A stretch of 64,000 bases of DNA, from positions 248,001 to 312,000 of the forward strand of contig NZ_JASJOM010000004.1 in assembly GCF_030271255.1 (NCBI RefSeq), written 5' to 3'. Source of the stretch: Peribacillus folii (GTDB lineage: Bacteria; Bacillota; Bacilli; Bacillales; DSM-1321). Made by a program: the position numbers and the translations under genes. The stretch's first letter is position 1. The number at the start of each line of letters is the position of its first letter. Shown one piece after another: positions 35,333 to 43,597 of the stretch. The notes below the pieces were generated by a model. It was not told the origin of the DNA. It saw nothing but the letters and a program-made list of their open reading frames with translations, and did no database searches.

Positions 35333-36388
35333 TTAAGCAGCTTTGAAAGAACCCACTGTCTGCTTTTGCTTACGGATGATCGTGAAATAAGTAGCCACCC
35401 ATGTGCCTAGCAGGAAAAAGATAATGGCAATCCAGCCTTGCCAAGCAAATAATGCCGAATTCACCAAGCCATTCCCTATTGTACAACCGCCTGCGACACT
35501 CGCCCCGAACCCCATGATTACACCGCCAAAAGCATTGTTGCGTAATGTCTTCTTATCAGGCAGCCGCCAACGGAATTCCCCGCTTCCTTTTGCCGCTATA
35601 TAAGCACCAAGGAAAATGCCCAATACTAAGAACGTGCCCCAATCGATTAATACATCCTCACCTGTAATAAGGAAAGTCAGGATGTTCGCGGAAGGAGCTG
35701 TGATTCCGAGACCAAACATCCTGCCAGTCATAGCACTTAACGGCCATGCGACGATGGCAATCAGGCCAACTAATAATGCCGTAATAAATGGATGCCACCG
35801 TTTTTCGAATAATAGGTGGGCCATGCCCTTTTTCTTCGGTTTCATTTGAAAGATCGGCAGCTTTGGCTTCCTTAATTCACGTAACACCAAGAAGCTTACC
35901 AATACGGTTACGAGAACCACAAGTACCCACGGCGAAACATTTAAGGTTTCATGGATATATGTGTCTCTAGTTCGATAGGATAACAGCTGGTCGCCATACA
36001 CTTTCCAAACGCCGTACTTCGTCATGGCTGCTCCAAGCATATATCCAAAAAGGGCCACCCAGCTTCCGATCATGCCTTCTCCGGCACGATACCATGTCCC
36101 TGTAGCGCAACCGCCTGCGAGTACCATGCCGACCCCGAAGATAAAACCGCCAACGATTGTCCCCAACCAAGGAAAGCCATCATTCGCAAACTGAATGACT
36201 CCAGTGCCATTCAATGCATAAACACCAATACTTTGTATCGCTATAACAACGAAGGTAGCTAAAAGCATCCTTACATCTTTAGCTAAAATCAAATCACGAT
36301 ATGCACCAACGACACAGAAACGGCCCCTCTGAAGCACAAAGCCAAGCATTAGTCCACAGATGATCCCAAACACAATCATTTGTAACAT
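35333..36388 (-). CDS. YeeE/YedE family transporter (thiosulfate importer-like)
   Basis: A membrane protein of about 351 residues built from two repeats of the YeeE/YedE domain. The conserved cysteine motifs are RGRFCVVGAYRD near residue 25, AGGCATGTWYRAGEG near residue 93, and the second-repeat AGGCTIGNGLVNSALF near the C-terminus. TsuA-type members pass thiosulfate through a line of cysteines. A TusA gene follows directly, which supports sulfur import. Either ATG 36388 or the TTG one codon upstream, after AGGAGG, may be the start. Confidence 0.88.
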   Translation of the reverse strand: MLQMIVFGIICGLMLGFVLQRGRFCVVGAYRDLILAKDVRMLLATFVVIAIQSIGVYALNGTGVIQFANDGFPWLGTIVGGFIFGVGMVLAGGCATGTWYRAGEGMIGSWVALFGYMLGAAMTKYGVWKVYGDQLLSYRTRDTYIHETLNVSPWVLVVLVTVLVSFLVLRELRKPKLPIFQMKPKKKGMAHLLFEKRWHPFITALLVGLIAIVAWPLSAMTGRMFGLGITAPSANILTFLITGEDVLIDWGTFLVLGIFLGAYIAAKGSGEFRWRLPDKKTLRNNAFGGVIMGFGASVAGGCTIGNGLVNSALFAWQGWIAIIFFLLGTWVATYFTIIRKQKQTVGSFKAA

Positions 36389-36532
36389 CAACCGTTTCCT
36401 CCTCTTTTAAAATAATAATATCACTAATATAATATAATTCAGATAAAATTACTAGGTTTAGAGGTTATTTACGCCGTTTCCTTAAAAGGTTCATTCCCTA
36501 CAACCACCGTTTCATTTTCCGCTATACCCAAA

Positions 36533-36574
36533 AACAAAAAAAATCTGGGTGCCCTATTGAGCGCCTCAGATTTC
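36533..36574 (-). terminator. Terminator of the ccdB-ccdC transcript
   Basis: On the minus strand the stem AAATCTGAGG...CCCAGATTT is followed by eight T. It lies 60 bases after the ccdC stop. Confidence 0.75.
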
Positions 36575-36633
36575 TTTGACTCGTATTCGGTGCATTTCTG
36601 ATATGCAGGACATTCATTGAAATTCACAGCCAA

Positions 36634-37095
36634 TTAGCTGAAGCTGGCTGCCTTGACTTTTTTGTATTGGTAAAGCATTGCAATTCTCCATGGGACGATC
36701 ATGGCAAATGCTAGTAGGAAAAACATACCGCTCAAGACGCCAACTTCAATTGTGCTTCCTAGCATAAGTTTCGCGACGAGCCGAATCACCATAAGGCCTA
36801 TAAGTATGAATATAAATGCTTTTGAGCGAAGAATATAAATTTTCTCATCCCTCACTTCGAATTTCGAAGTTTTGATGAGCAAGATCGAAAATAACATTCC
36901 TGCAACTAGAGCCTCCAACAATTCGTATCGAGAAACACGGAACATAGGGAAAATGAACATTAAAGCTCCCGTACTCATGAATAACGGCGGCAAGATGATT
37001 TTCTTCTCATTCACTGGTTTTTTTGTTTCCTTCATCCGTAACATGAAAACACCCATAGCCATCACGATCGCTATACCTGTTGATATATATATCAT
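36634..37095 (-). CDS. ccdC: CcdC family membrane protein (YneJ-like)
   Basis: The protein of about 153 residues has five likely membrane helices and the CcdC family pattern, with MGVFMLRMKETKKPV after helix 1 and MLGSTIEVGVLSGMFFLLAF near the end. In B. subtilis it is part of the ccdA-ccdB-ccdC group tied to cytochrome c maturation, though ccdC itself is not essential there. ATG 37095 has AAAGGGA ten bases upstream. It follows ccdB, while ccdA at the head of the group is degenerate here. Confidence 0.82.
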   Translation of the reverse strand: MIYISTGIAIVMAMGVFMLRMKETKKPVNEKKIILPPLFMSTGALMFIFPMFRVSRYELLEALVAGMLFSILLIKTSKFEVRDEKIYILRSKAFIFILIGLMVIRLVAKLMLGSTIEVGVLSGMFFLLAFAMIVPWRIAMLYQYKKVKAASFS

Positions 37096-37210
37096 TTCTA
37101 AACCATCCCTTTTAACTAAAAAATAGGTAAGTATCATAAAAAATTATATATGACTTCATTTAATAAACAAAGTATATATTACCTATTTAAGATAAACAAG
37201 GAGTGTGTCC

Positions 37211-37570
37211 TTAATTAAGCGCCCTATTGATGGCCTCTACCACTCTGCCCTCGTCAAAAGGCTTGACAATAAAATCCTTTGCGCCGGCTTCAATAGCTTC
37301 GACAACCATTTTTTGCTGACCCATCGCAGAACACATGATAACCTTGGCAGCCTGAAATTCCTTCTTGATTTCTTTAACGGCATCCAACCCACTCATGATT
37401 GGCATCGTTATGTCCATAGTCACCAAATCAGGTTGAAAGTGCCGATATAGTTCAATAGCCTCTTTGCCGTTCTCCCCTTCGCCGATCACTTCATGTCCTG
37501 CTTTCGACAAAATATTTGAAAGCGTCATTCTCATAAACTTAGCATCATCAACAATTAATATTCGGGCCAT
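37211..37570 (-). CDS. ccdB: CheY-like single-domain response regulator CcdB (YneI-like)
   Basis: The 119-residue protein is a bare receiver domain: acidic pair Asp8/Asp9 (LIVDDAKFMR), phospho-acceptor Asp53 (LVTMDITMP), conserved Ser/Thr at CSAMGQ, and lysine in FIVKPFDEGR. There is no output domain. The place and size match B. subtilis yneI (ccdB). ATG 37570 follows GAGGAGG. Its partner kinase is not encoded nearby. The gene lies between the ccdA remnant and ccdC. Confidence 0.85.
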   Translation of the reverse strand: MARILIVDDAKFMRMTLSNILSKAGHEVIGEGENGKEAIELYRHFQPDLVTMDITMPIMSGLDAVKEIKKEFQAAKVIMCSAMGQQKMVVEAIEAGAKDFIVKPFDEGRVVEAINRALN

Positions 37571-37774
37571 GATCCGTTCCTCCTCATTTCCAATAGCTAT
37601 AAAAATCCACACAAGAATTAATGATTTATCTAATATGTATAGAATATATGACTTTATACCTAAAATCAAGAATTATAACCTAAAATAAAAGGGGGTAAAT
37701 TAACAATATAGGGTAATTAGACCTAAACACAAAGATTCACATTAAACTTTTTTGAAAATTTTTCATTTTATGGA

Positions 37775-38334
37775 CTAAAAACCAGTGAAGCCACCGAAAA
37801 GTCTAGATAGGACTGCGAGTATTTGGGTCATCCAATAAAAAACAAAATAACACCCATGACCATCATGATGTAACGGCTATACTTTTTGATCCATTTAAGC
37901 TTTCCGACAAAAACGATAATATGAAAAATGGTATCGCAAACCCTAATATATACGCAGCCATATAGCTCAAGGCGGCATTGGGGTTCGTTGCGGCTTACGA
38001 TATGACTGCGCCCCTTGTTAATAGTCCTGCACACGGAGTCCATCCAGCTGCAAGGCCCATCCAATCAGGTTGGACCCCCTGATAGCCGCTTGGCCGATTT
38101 TTGAATTCAAATCCGCTTTCCTTCAACAAGGATTCCTACAATGAATAACTCTAAATCAATGAATATAATGGCTCCAATCTGACGAATTAAATCTTATGAT
38201 CCTCAATAGGTTATGCTGAAACCGATCGCAATGAAAACCTAGGAAAAGCCAAGCAGAAAAAATTAAAGTATGCAGCACGGAGAAATAAAACGTAAACAAC
38301 CGGAACCAAAGGCCAAAATATTTATGTCATTCAA
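37775..38334 (-). pseudogene. ccdA: Degenerate ccdA (cytochrome c biogenesis thiol-disulfide membrane protein)
   Basis: The minus strand from TTG 38334 (RBS AGGAGTG) begins NDINILAFGSGCLRFISPCC, the CcdA N-terminus including its conserved cysteine, then stops. Later pieces in shifting frames are recognisable: GAIIFIDLELFIVGILVEG, WMGLAAGWTPCAGLL (second conserved cysteine, using frame changes), FVGKLKWIKKYSRYIMMVMG and the end WMTQILAVLSRLFGGFTGF with stop TAG at 37775. The whole is about 560 bases against the about 700 expected, so there is an internal deletion as well as several frameshifts. CcdA moves reducing power across the membrane for cytochrome c maturation; this copy cannot do so. 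Confidence 0.85.
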
Positions 38335-38583
38335 TTGAACTCACTCCTATGTATGTCAGCCTTTAAACATGGGTATAAATAAGAAAAATAAGTACCTATG
38401 TGGTATTAAAGTTTTGCATAATGCAACGTTCGATACACAAAAAAAAATCCACCTCATCGAAATGCAACACCACATATTTGAAATCACTCGCGCTAGCCGA
38501 TATAATTGCTATATTCATACAGATTTTACAACTGACTAACATTAAAGGGTACCTTATATTTCTAGGGCCAGAAAGGACATGTA

Positions 38584-38757
38584 ATGGCTAAACAGAATGA
38601 ATTCCTCGAACTGATCGAATTAAAGCGCAATGAATTGATAAAAGTTGTTGCGAAGGATGGGTTGAGCTCGAATAATGCTGTGGAATACAGCCAGCAGCTT
38701 GATCACTTACTTAATAAATATAATGAACTTTTTTATAAAACTGGTACAGGTTTTTAA
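38584..38757 (+). CDS. Spo0E-like sporulation regulatory protein (aspartyl-phosphate phosphatase)
   Basis: This short gene of 57 codons encodes MAKQNEFLELIELKRNELIK followed by a helix with SQQLDHLLNKYNE. Two amphipathic helices and the SQxLD motif are the hallmark of Spo0E-type phosphatases, which dephosphorylate Spo0A and delay sporulation. ATG 38584 follows AGAAAGGA with six bases between. It is monocistronic and lies between the ccdA remnant and the DUF4183 genes. Small length makes it easy to miss. Confidence 0.8.
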   Translation: MAKQNEFLELIELKRNELIKVVAKDGLSSNNAVEYSQQLDHLLNKYNELFYKTGTGF

Positions 38758-38841
38758 ACTTGAAGGTAACGTTCCTCCCTGCACCTGAGGCTTTTTGAAA
38801 CACTTCTATTTAGTCCTTTCTCCTAATGAAATTTCCCCATT

Positions 38842-38875
38842 AAAAACAGGCAGCACGCAGCGCTGCCTGTTTTCT
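38842..38875. terminator. Terminator between the Spo0E-like gene and DUF4183 gene
   Basis: AAACAGGCAGC pairs with GCTGCCTGTTT. A and T runs on either side allow use by both convergent genes. Confidence 0.75.
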
Positions 38876-38904
38876 TGATCACGCTTAAAAAAGGTCAGAT
38901 GGAT

Positions 38905-39285
38905 TTACGTTACAATATCGACATCCGAGGTAGGTGCGTAGTTTGTCACGACAAGAACGACAGGTGACCCTGCCAAAACGGCTGACCCATCAGGTATTGT
39001 CAGCACAAGGCTGCCGACACCTGTTGCACCTGGTGTGTATGTGGATATATCCTCCATTTGCAGCACACCATTAATGAATACTTCATATGAGCTATTTTCC
39101 GCAGTCAATACAGGCAGCACTGTAGCAGCTCCGCCAGTGTCCGTCCAAAAACTTGCAGGATCGATCGTCAGTTCAGTAGGACCTTCCAATGCTGCAGGCA
39201 CTTCATAAAATAAACGGGTGATCAATGGATTGACACTAATCAGCGAAGTTGCCTCAATGGCTAATTTCATTATCTTTAACGGCAA
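38905..39285 (-). CDS. DUF4183 domain protein, probable spore-surface protein 1
   Basis: The protein of about 126 residues begins MPLKIMKLAIEATSLISVNP and has a beta-rich body containing SSYEVFINGVLQMEDISTYT and a hydrophobic, serine- and valine-rich end. The FINGVLQ segment is shared with the divergent protein at 39423 and marks the DUF4183 family, common in spore formers. The start is best placed at TTG 39285 because GAGGTGA lies five bases upstream; a GTG three codons earlier overlaps that site. A CATAGCTTA box (39307-39315, minus) fits the late-sporulation -10 consensus but lies very close to the start. Confidence 0.72.
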   Translation of the reverse strand: MPLKIMKLAIEATSLISVNPLITRLFYEVPAALEGPTELTIDPASFWTDTGGAATVLPVLTAENSSYEVFINGVLQMEDISTYTPGATGVGSLVLTIPDGSAVLAGSPVVLVVTNYAPTSDVDIVT

Positions 39286-39422
39286 TATATTCACCTCTCT
39301 TCTTTATAAGCTATGACTTCAGTGACCGAAGTGTATAGACAAATACCAAAAATGGTCCTCACGATACTCCGCTTTTTTTATAAAATATATAGGAGATAAT
39401 AAAAAGGGGAGAATTTAAGAGA

Positions 39423-39782
39423 ATGGACTATAAATATTTCCGTTGTATCAATGAGGCTGAAGAAATCCCTAAACCTATGTTGTTTTTCCCTGCATGCTCC
39501 TTTACGGAGGTTCGTTCAAAAATCCCGAAGCGTATCGTCGTTTATGAATTTTACGCTGTCGCAGATGGCTGTCAAAGAGTCTTTGTAGAAGAAGATGGAA
39601 TAGCGGACCTTGTAAAACAGGTCATACCAGATCCAGCTAAGGTATCTTATATGAATTTATTTATAAATGGCGTTTTGCAGCCTCATGAAAATTATACTGT
39701 TAAAGCAGGTATGCTTACATTGAATACGGTGGATGCCCCAATCAAGGGAACACCCATCATATTGCAAATGTTCACCGTCTAA
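39423..39782 (+). CDS. DUF4183 domain protein, probable spore-surface protein 2
   Basis: The 119-residue protein contains an N-terminal segment of about 40 residues rich in Pro and Lys, then the DUF4183 core: YEFYAVADGCQRVFVEEDGI, VSYMNLFINGVLQPHENYTV and PIKGTPIILQMFTV at the end. It is transcribed away from a second DUF4183 gene, 137 bases apart. Proteins of this family are linked to spore surface layers by occurrence, not by any motif I can see. GGGGAGAA precedes ATG 39423. Confidence 0.72.
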   Translation: MDYKYFRCINEAEEIPKPMLFFPACSFTEVRSKIPKRIVVYEFYAVADGCQRVFVEEDGIADLVKQVIPDPAKVSYMNLFINGVLQPHENYTVKAGMLTLNTVDAPIKGTPIILQMFTV

Positions 39783-39901
39783 TTACGGCCGCCCCCCGTA
39801 GTGTCAAGTTATTGAATAATGCTTTCTTACCTATCCAACGGCTAAATAAAATGGAACTCCACATACTAACTCATATATATACAAGTACTGGAGGGACTAT
39901 T

Positions 39902-40657
39902 TTGAAAACCATTATGATGACTTTCTCCGTTCTCTTTCTTCTTTTTCTATTTGAAGCTGACCATATTGATGCTATAACTTCCAGCAGGGCGGTATACGAA
40001 AAAACAGGAAACGTTATTTGGGAAGGAAAAACGAATGAAAAAATTGTCGCAATCACTTTTGATGACGGACCACATCCTTCCTATACACCTCTAATCCTGG
40101 ATATATTGGCTAAATATAATGCCAAAGCCACATTCTTTGTTTCAGGCAACAAAGTGAAAAGTAATCCTGGCATCCTCAAAAGGGAAATAAAAGAAGGGCA
40201 TGAGATTGCAAACCATACGTATCATCATTATTACGACAGAAATATGACAGCTGAATTATTATCTTCTGAATTGGATAAAACCGATAAATTGATATGGGAT
40301 ATTGCCAAATACAAACCGACATTATATCGGCCTGTAGGAGGACTTCATAACGATATAATCGTTAATACTGCAGTAAAAAAAGGATTCAAGGTCATTTTGT
40401 GGTCGTGGCATCAAGATCCCCAAGATTGGAAGCGGCCGGCACCTAATAAAATATCCTCCCACATAATAAAATCATTACGGCCTGGTGACATCATTCTCCT
40501 GCACGATTGGAGCGATCGTCCCCAAACGGTGGTGGCTTTGGAACGGACCTTGGATTATCTATATAAAAATGGCTATGAGTGCGTAACCGTATCTGAGCTA
40601 TTATTTCGGTCAAGCCAAAGCTCACCCGGTTTTTTCCGGACCTTTCCTGTTGAATGA
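39902..40657 (+). CDS. Polysaccharide deacetylase family protein (NodB domain)
   Basis: An extracellular enzyme of about 251 residues. A signal peptide (KTIMMTFSVLFLLFLFEAD) precedes a NodB domain with AITFDDGPHPSYT (catalytic Asp pair), HEIANHTYHHYY (metal histidines), LYRPVGG and ILLHDWSDRP. It removes acetyl groups from peptidoglycan or a similar polymer, and its relatives act in spore cortex or wall maturation. The start is TTG 39902, since GGAGGG lies seven bases upstream; an earlier ATG has none. Its neighbours are spore-related, so a sporulation role is plausible. Confidence 0.85.
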   Translation: MKTIMMTFSVLFLLFLFEADHIDAITSSRAVYEKTGNVIWEGKTNEKIVAITFDDGPHPSYTPLILDILAKYNAKATFFVSGNKVKSNPGILKREIKEGHEIANHTYHHYYDRNMTAELLSSELDKTDKLIWDIAKYKPTLYRPVGGLHNDIIVNTAVKKGFKVILWSWHQDPQDWKRPAPNKISSHIIKSLRPGDIILLHDWSDRPQTVVALERTLDYLYKNGYECVTVSELLFRSSQSSPGFFRTFPVE

Positions 40658-40814
40658 GTGATATTTGAAATGTACGCCGTTAGGTAACTAGCAAAAAAAT
40701 GCTGTGAATGACTTCTTGCTTATTTCCTAACGGATTGTATCGCCCGTTAATAAAAAACTAATAGAATTGATTTGACAAATCACTTTCAATGTTTTATCTT
40801 TAATTAAATATAAC

Positions 40815-40861
40815 TTAATTCGAGATAAAATTCTCGCTATAATATCTTGAAATAAAGATAT
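40815..40861 (+). promoter_or_regulatory. Promoter with embedded inverted repeats upstream of the DoxX gene
   Basis: A TTAATT box (40815-40820) and TATAAT (40838-40843) are 17 bases apart. The spacer is filled by the inverted repeat CGAGA-TAAAAT-TCTCG (40821-40836). A second, ATATCTT-GAAATA-AAGATAT (40842-40861), lies over and after the -10 box. This layout suggests repression, perhaps by a MarR-type quinone or thiol sensor as for B. subtilis DoxX genes. Confidence 0.5.
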
Positions 40862-40894
40862 CTTACTATAATATAAATCCAGGAGGAATCATAA

Positions 40895-41293
40895 ATGTTT
40901 GGTTTAGGTTTATTGGTTATACGTCTAGTTGTCGGATTATCGTTCGTCGGTCATGGCGCTCAAAAATTATTTGGTTGGTTTGGCGGTCACGGCTTAAAAG
41001 GTACTGGAGGCTGGTTTGATTCGATCGGCATGAAGCCGGGTGTCACGATGGCCTTGTTTGCTGGTTTATCAGAGCTTATTGGCGGTGCCTTATTCGCTTT
41101 AGGTCTGCTAACACCTCTGGCTGGAATATTGATCGCACTTACCATGCTCGTTGCAATTTTTAAAGTCCATGGTGCGAATGGCTACTGGGCGACCCAGAAC
41201 GGATATGAATACAACCTTGCCATCCTGGCAGTGGCAATTGGTGTAGCATTGATGGGAGCTGGCCCTTATTCTCTAGATTCCATTTTATTTTAA
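40895..41293 (+). CDS. DoxX family membrane protein
   Basis: The 132-residue protein has four membrane helices and the DoxX pattern: VGLSFVGHGAQKLFGWFGGH near the N-terminus, ELIGGALFALGLLTPLAG in the middle, and AILAVAIGVALMGAGPYSLD at the end. DoxX proteins in Bacillus (CatD, MhqP) respond to quinone and thiol stress and often pair with a dioxygenase, which is absent here. AGGAGG lies eight bases before ATG 40895. It is monocistronic, with a strong terminator. Confidence 0.88.
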   Translation: MFGLGLLVIRLVVGLSFVGHGAQKLFGWFGGHGLKGTGGWFDSIGMKPGVTMALFAGLSELIGGALFALGLLTPLAGILIALTMLVAIFKVHGANGYWATQNGYEYNLAILAVAIGVALMGAGPYSLDSILF

Positions 41294-41304
41294 ATGACGT
41301 TATG

Positions 41305-41342
41305 AAAAACACGCGGTTGGCTTTGACCACTGCGTGTTTTTC
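41305..41342 (+). terminator. Terminator of the DoxX gene
   Basis: AAAAACACGC pairs with GCGTGTTTTT, twelve bases after the stop. Confidence 0.75.
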
Positions 41343-41464
41343 TGCGTATTTTTACGAAGGGTTTGCGCTTACTGTTCCAAAATCGAAACGTACCGTTTCA
41401 AAATTGAAAGGCAAACGATCAATATGATTTGCGTGTTATTACGATCTGCTGATAATAAGAAAAT

Positions 41465-41506
41465 AACAGGTAAGGGCTGCCACTCCCCTGACTGCCCTTA
41501 CCTGTT
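41465..41506 (-). terminator. Long hairpin after the old yellow enzyme gene
   Basis: Perfect 13-base arms AACAGGTAAGGGC and GCCCTTACCTGTT enclose 16 bases. The minus strand continues T-rich. It probably ends the Rrf2-controlled redox operon. The rest of 41.3-41.57 kb has no supported gene. Confidence 0.7.
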
Positions 41507-41571
41507 CCATCGTCACCAACCTAAGATTTTCCTCGACAAATCGCGATCAGGAAAAGGTTCTTAAACGATTC

Positions 41572-42696
41572 CTACTCAATCCCTGGAAACCATCCCGGAG
41601 AATGGATGATGACTTGCCATAACGGATCAGGAATATCCAATTGCTGTTGATGACTTTTATTCATTTTTGTAATGATTTCGGTTTCTCTTCCTTGTTCCAC
41701 TTTTTGCACCCATTCAGGATCGATGATCAGTTCACGGCCTAAGGCAAGCAGCGGAACGCCAGATTGCATTGCTTTGATCGCATCATCTGCAGTATAAATC
41801 GAACCAACGCCGATAACAGGAACTTGATCTCCTACACGTTCTTTAATGACTTCTATCCGTGCCCGTTCAGCCTCTGCACCCCTTCTTGCCTTTGACCAGA
41901 ATTCCATTAAAGAAACATGAAGATAATCCAAATCTTTTTTCACCAGTCCGTCAATCAATGCGAGTGTATCGTCCATCGTGATTCCCGGTGTTTCAGCCTC
42001 CTCTGGTGAAAAGCGATATCCTACGATGAACGGCGCTTTGGCATGCTTTGCAACTGCTTTTTGCACTTCATCCACCACCGCTAACGGAAAACTTAGGCGA
42101 TTTTCCAATGATCCACCCCACTTGTCTTCACGGCGGTTCGAGTGCGGGGAAAAGAATTGTTGAAGGAGGTAACCATTGGCACCGTGAATTTCGACACCAT
42201 CATATCCAGCTTCGATGGCACGTCGAGTGGTTTCACCAAAGTCGACAATGATTGATTCGATTTCCTTTTCTGTCAGAGGACGCGGAATCGCTTTCCCTTC
42301 GCCAACTGATGGGATATCACCTGCGCTTACAACATCGCCATGCGGAACTAATGCAGGTGGTACCTCGCGGCCGCCATGAAAAATCTGGAGGATAGCTTTT
42401 GCACCTTTCGCTTTGATTGAAGAAGCTAGACGACCTAGGCTAGGAATCATTTCGTCCGTATCACCGCCAAACTCCCCATGAAATCCCTTGCCATTTGCCG
42501 TTACATAGGTACATGCCGTTATCACCATGCCCACCCCGCTTGATCGGCGCTCATAATAGTGAACCTCTTCATCGGTTACAGTGCCGTCAGGATTCGAGGA
42601 GAAATTGGTCATGGGTGCCATCACGAGACGATTTTTCAATTCCATCTTTTTCCCTAAATTGAATGCTTCGAATAACGGTGTATATTTAGAATTCAT
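41572..42696 (-). CDS. NADH:flavin oxidoreductase, old yellow enzyme family (YqiG/NamA-like)
   Basis: The 374-residue FMN enzyme has the old yellow enzyme barrel: LKNRLVMAPMTNFSSNPDGT at strand 1, ITACTYVTANGKG, a substrate-binding DGVEIHGANGYLLQQFFSPH with SNRREDKWGG, and VIGVGSIYT near the phosphate site. Such enzymes reduce electrophilic alkenes, quinones or nitro compounds with NAD(P)H. It is the third gene of an operon with an IDEAL protein and thioredoxin, 58 bases after trxA. GGAGG precedes ATG 42696. The context suggests defence against electrophiles or redox stress. Confidence 0.9.
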   Translation of the reverse strand: MNSKYTPLFEAFNLGKKMELKNRLVMAPMTNFSSNPDGTVTDEEVHYYERRSSGVGMVITACTYVTANGKGFHGEFGGDTDEMIPSLGRLASSIKAKGAKAILQIFHGGREVPPALVPHGDVVSAGDIPSVGEGKAIPRPLTEKEIESIIVDFGETTRRAIEAGYDGVEIHGANGYLLQQFFSPHSNRREDKWGGSLENRLSFPLAVVDEVQKAVAKHAKAPFIVGYRFSPEEAETPGITMDDTLALIDGLVKKDLDYLHVSLMEFWSKARRGAEAERARIEVIKERVGDQVPVIGVGSIYTADDAIKAMQSGVPLLALGRELIIDPEWVQKVEQGRETEIITKMNKSHQQQLDIPDPLWQVIIHSPGWFPGIE

Positions 42697-42754
42697 TTGC
42701 CAAACCTCCACTTAAAAATAAACTTACTTTTTATCGAATAAGTACGATTGCCAT

Positions 42755-43072
42755 TCATTGTGCATGCTTTGCGATTAAGGCAGATAATGCTTCTTTACTC
42801 TGCAGGCCATTCACTTGATCGACCTTTTCTCCATCTTTGAAAAGAATTAGCGCCGGTATCCCCATCACCCCGTATTGGTGTGTCGTTGACGTATTTTCAT
42901 CAACATTGAGTTTTACGATTTTAACCTGTTCCCCCATTTCGATGTCCAATTCATTAAGGACTGGTGCAATCATCCTACACGGACCGCACCATGGTGCCCA
43001 AAAATCAACCAACACTAAACCAGCTTTAATTTCAGCAGCAAAATGATCATCCGTTACAGGCTCGATAGCCAT
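42755..43072 (-). CDS. trxA: Thioredoxin
   Basis: The 105-residue protein has the WCGPC active site (Cys29, Cys32), the preceding LVLVDFWAP strand and the cis-proline in MGIPALILFKDG. It reduces protein disulfides in the cytoplasm. ATG 43072 is chosen because AGGAGG lies seven bases upstream. It lies between the IDEAL and oxidoreductase genes rather than standing alone like the housekeeping trxA of Bacillus, so this is probably a second, conditionally expressed thioredoxin under Rrf2 control. Confidence 0.9.
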   Translation of the reverse strand: MAIEPVTDDHFAAEIKAGLVLVDFWAPWCGPCRMIAPVLNELDIEMGEQVKIVKLNVDENTSTTHQYGVMGIPALILFKDGEKVDQVNGLQSKEALSALIAKHAQ

Positions 43073-43118
43073 GATCATACCTCCTCGTATTAAACGAACA
43101 AACCACCATTTTGGTCAT

Positions 43119-43505
43119 TTATAAATTCAAATCTAGATTCGCGATTCTATTGCTTTCCACAGTGCTAAGGGATTTTTCAGCTTTCAATTGGGGATGAATC
43201 TTAATCGATTCCAATTTGCCTGATAACTCCATGAACCATGTCTCATCTTTGGAAAGTAGCGCTAGATCAATTAAAGCCAATAGATGACTTTCGTTACTAA
43301 TTTCTAAATCAGGCAATTTTTCAGTCCATTTACTTGGAATCCAAATCGATTTTCCAACCGTCTTTTCATTATCGCTTTCCACTACATTCACTCTAATGAG
43401 ATCTTGATTTTTGCCTAAGGTTTCGATGAACCCATGAATGAGTTCACCTTCCCTCGACCTTCCTTGTACCCAATCACCGTTTTCAAATTGTTTATTTCCT
43501 GCCAT
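43119..43505 (-). CDS. IDEAL-domain-like protein of unknown function
   Basis: This soluble protein of about 128 residues has an N-terminal beta-rich part (about residues 1-65, with FENGDWVQGRSREGELIHGF and SIWIPSKWTEKLP). A helical segment, LLALIDLALLSKDETWFMEL, resembles the IDEAL domain found in small Bacillus proteins, and a lysine-rich tail follows. It is the first gene of the thioredoxin operon and starts 43 bases after a palindromic operator that also occurs before the Rrf2 gene. The domain call rests on pattern recall and is moderate. Confidence 0.6.
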   Translation of the reverse strand: MAGNKQFENGDWVQGRSREGELIHGFIETLGKNQDLIRVNVVESDNEKTVGKSIWIPSKWTEKLPDLEISNESHLLALIDLALLSKDETWFMELSGKLESIKIHPQLKAEKSLSTVESNRIANLDLNL

Positions 43506-43547
43506 ATCGAAACACCTCATTTATATTCATTTTTTTAAATATCCCAA

Positions 43548-43570
43548 ACTGTAAAAATAAAATTTACAGT
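43548..43570. promoter_or_regulatory. Rrf2-type operator 1, upstream of the redox operon
   Basis: ACTGTAAA-N7-TTTACAGT, a perfect eight-base inverted repeat. The same design with identical spacing occurs in front of the Rrf2 gene. Confidence 0.65.
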
Positions 43571-43597
43571 AAGTATAAAAGAAAAAACTAATCAATA

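Noticed and set aside
41334-41564. 76-codon plus-strand frame after the DoxX gene
   Set aside because: It overlaps two terminator hairpins and has no recognisable sequence.
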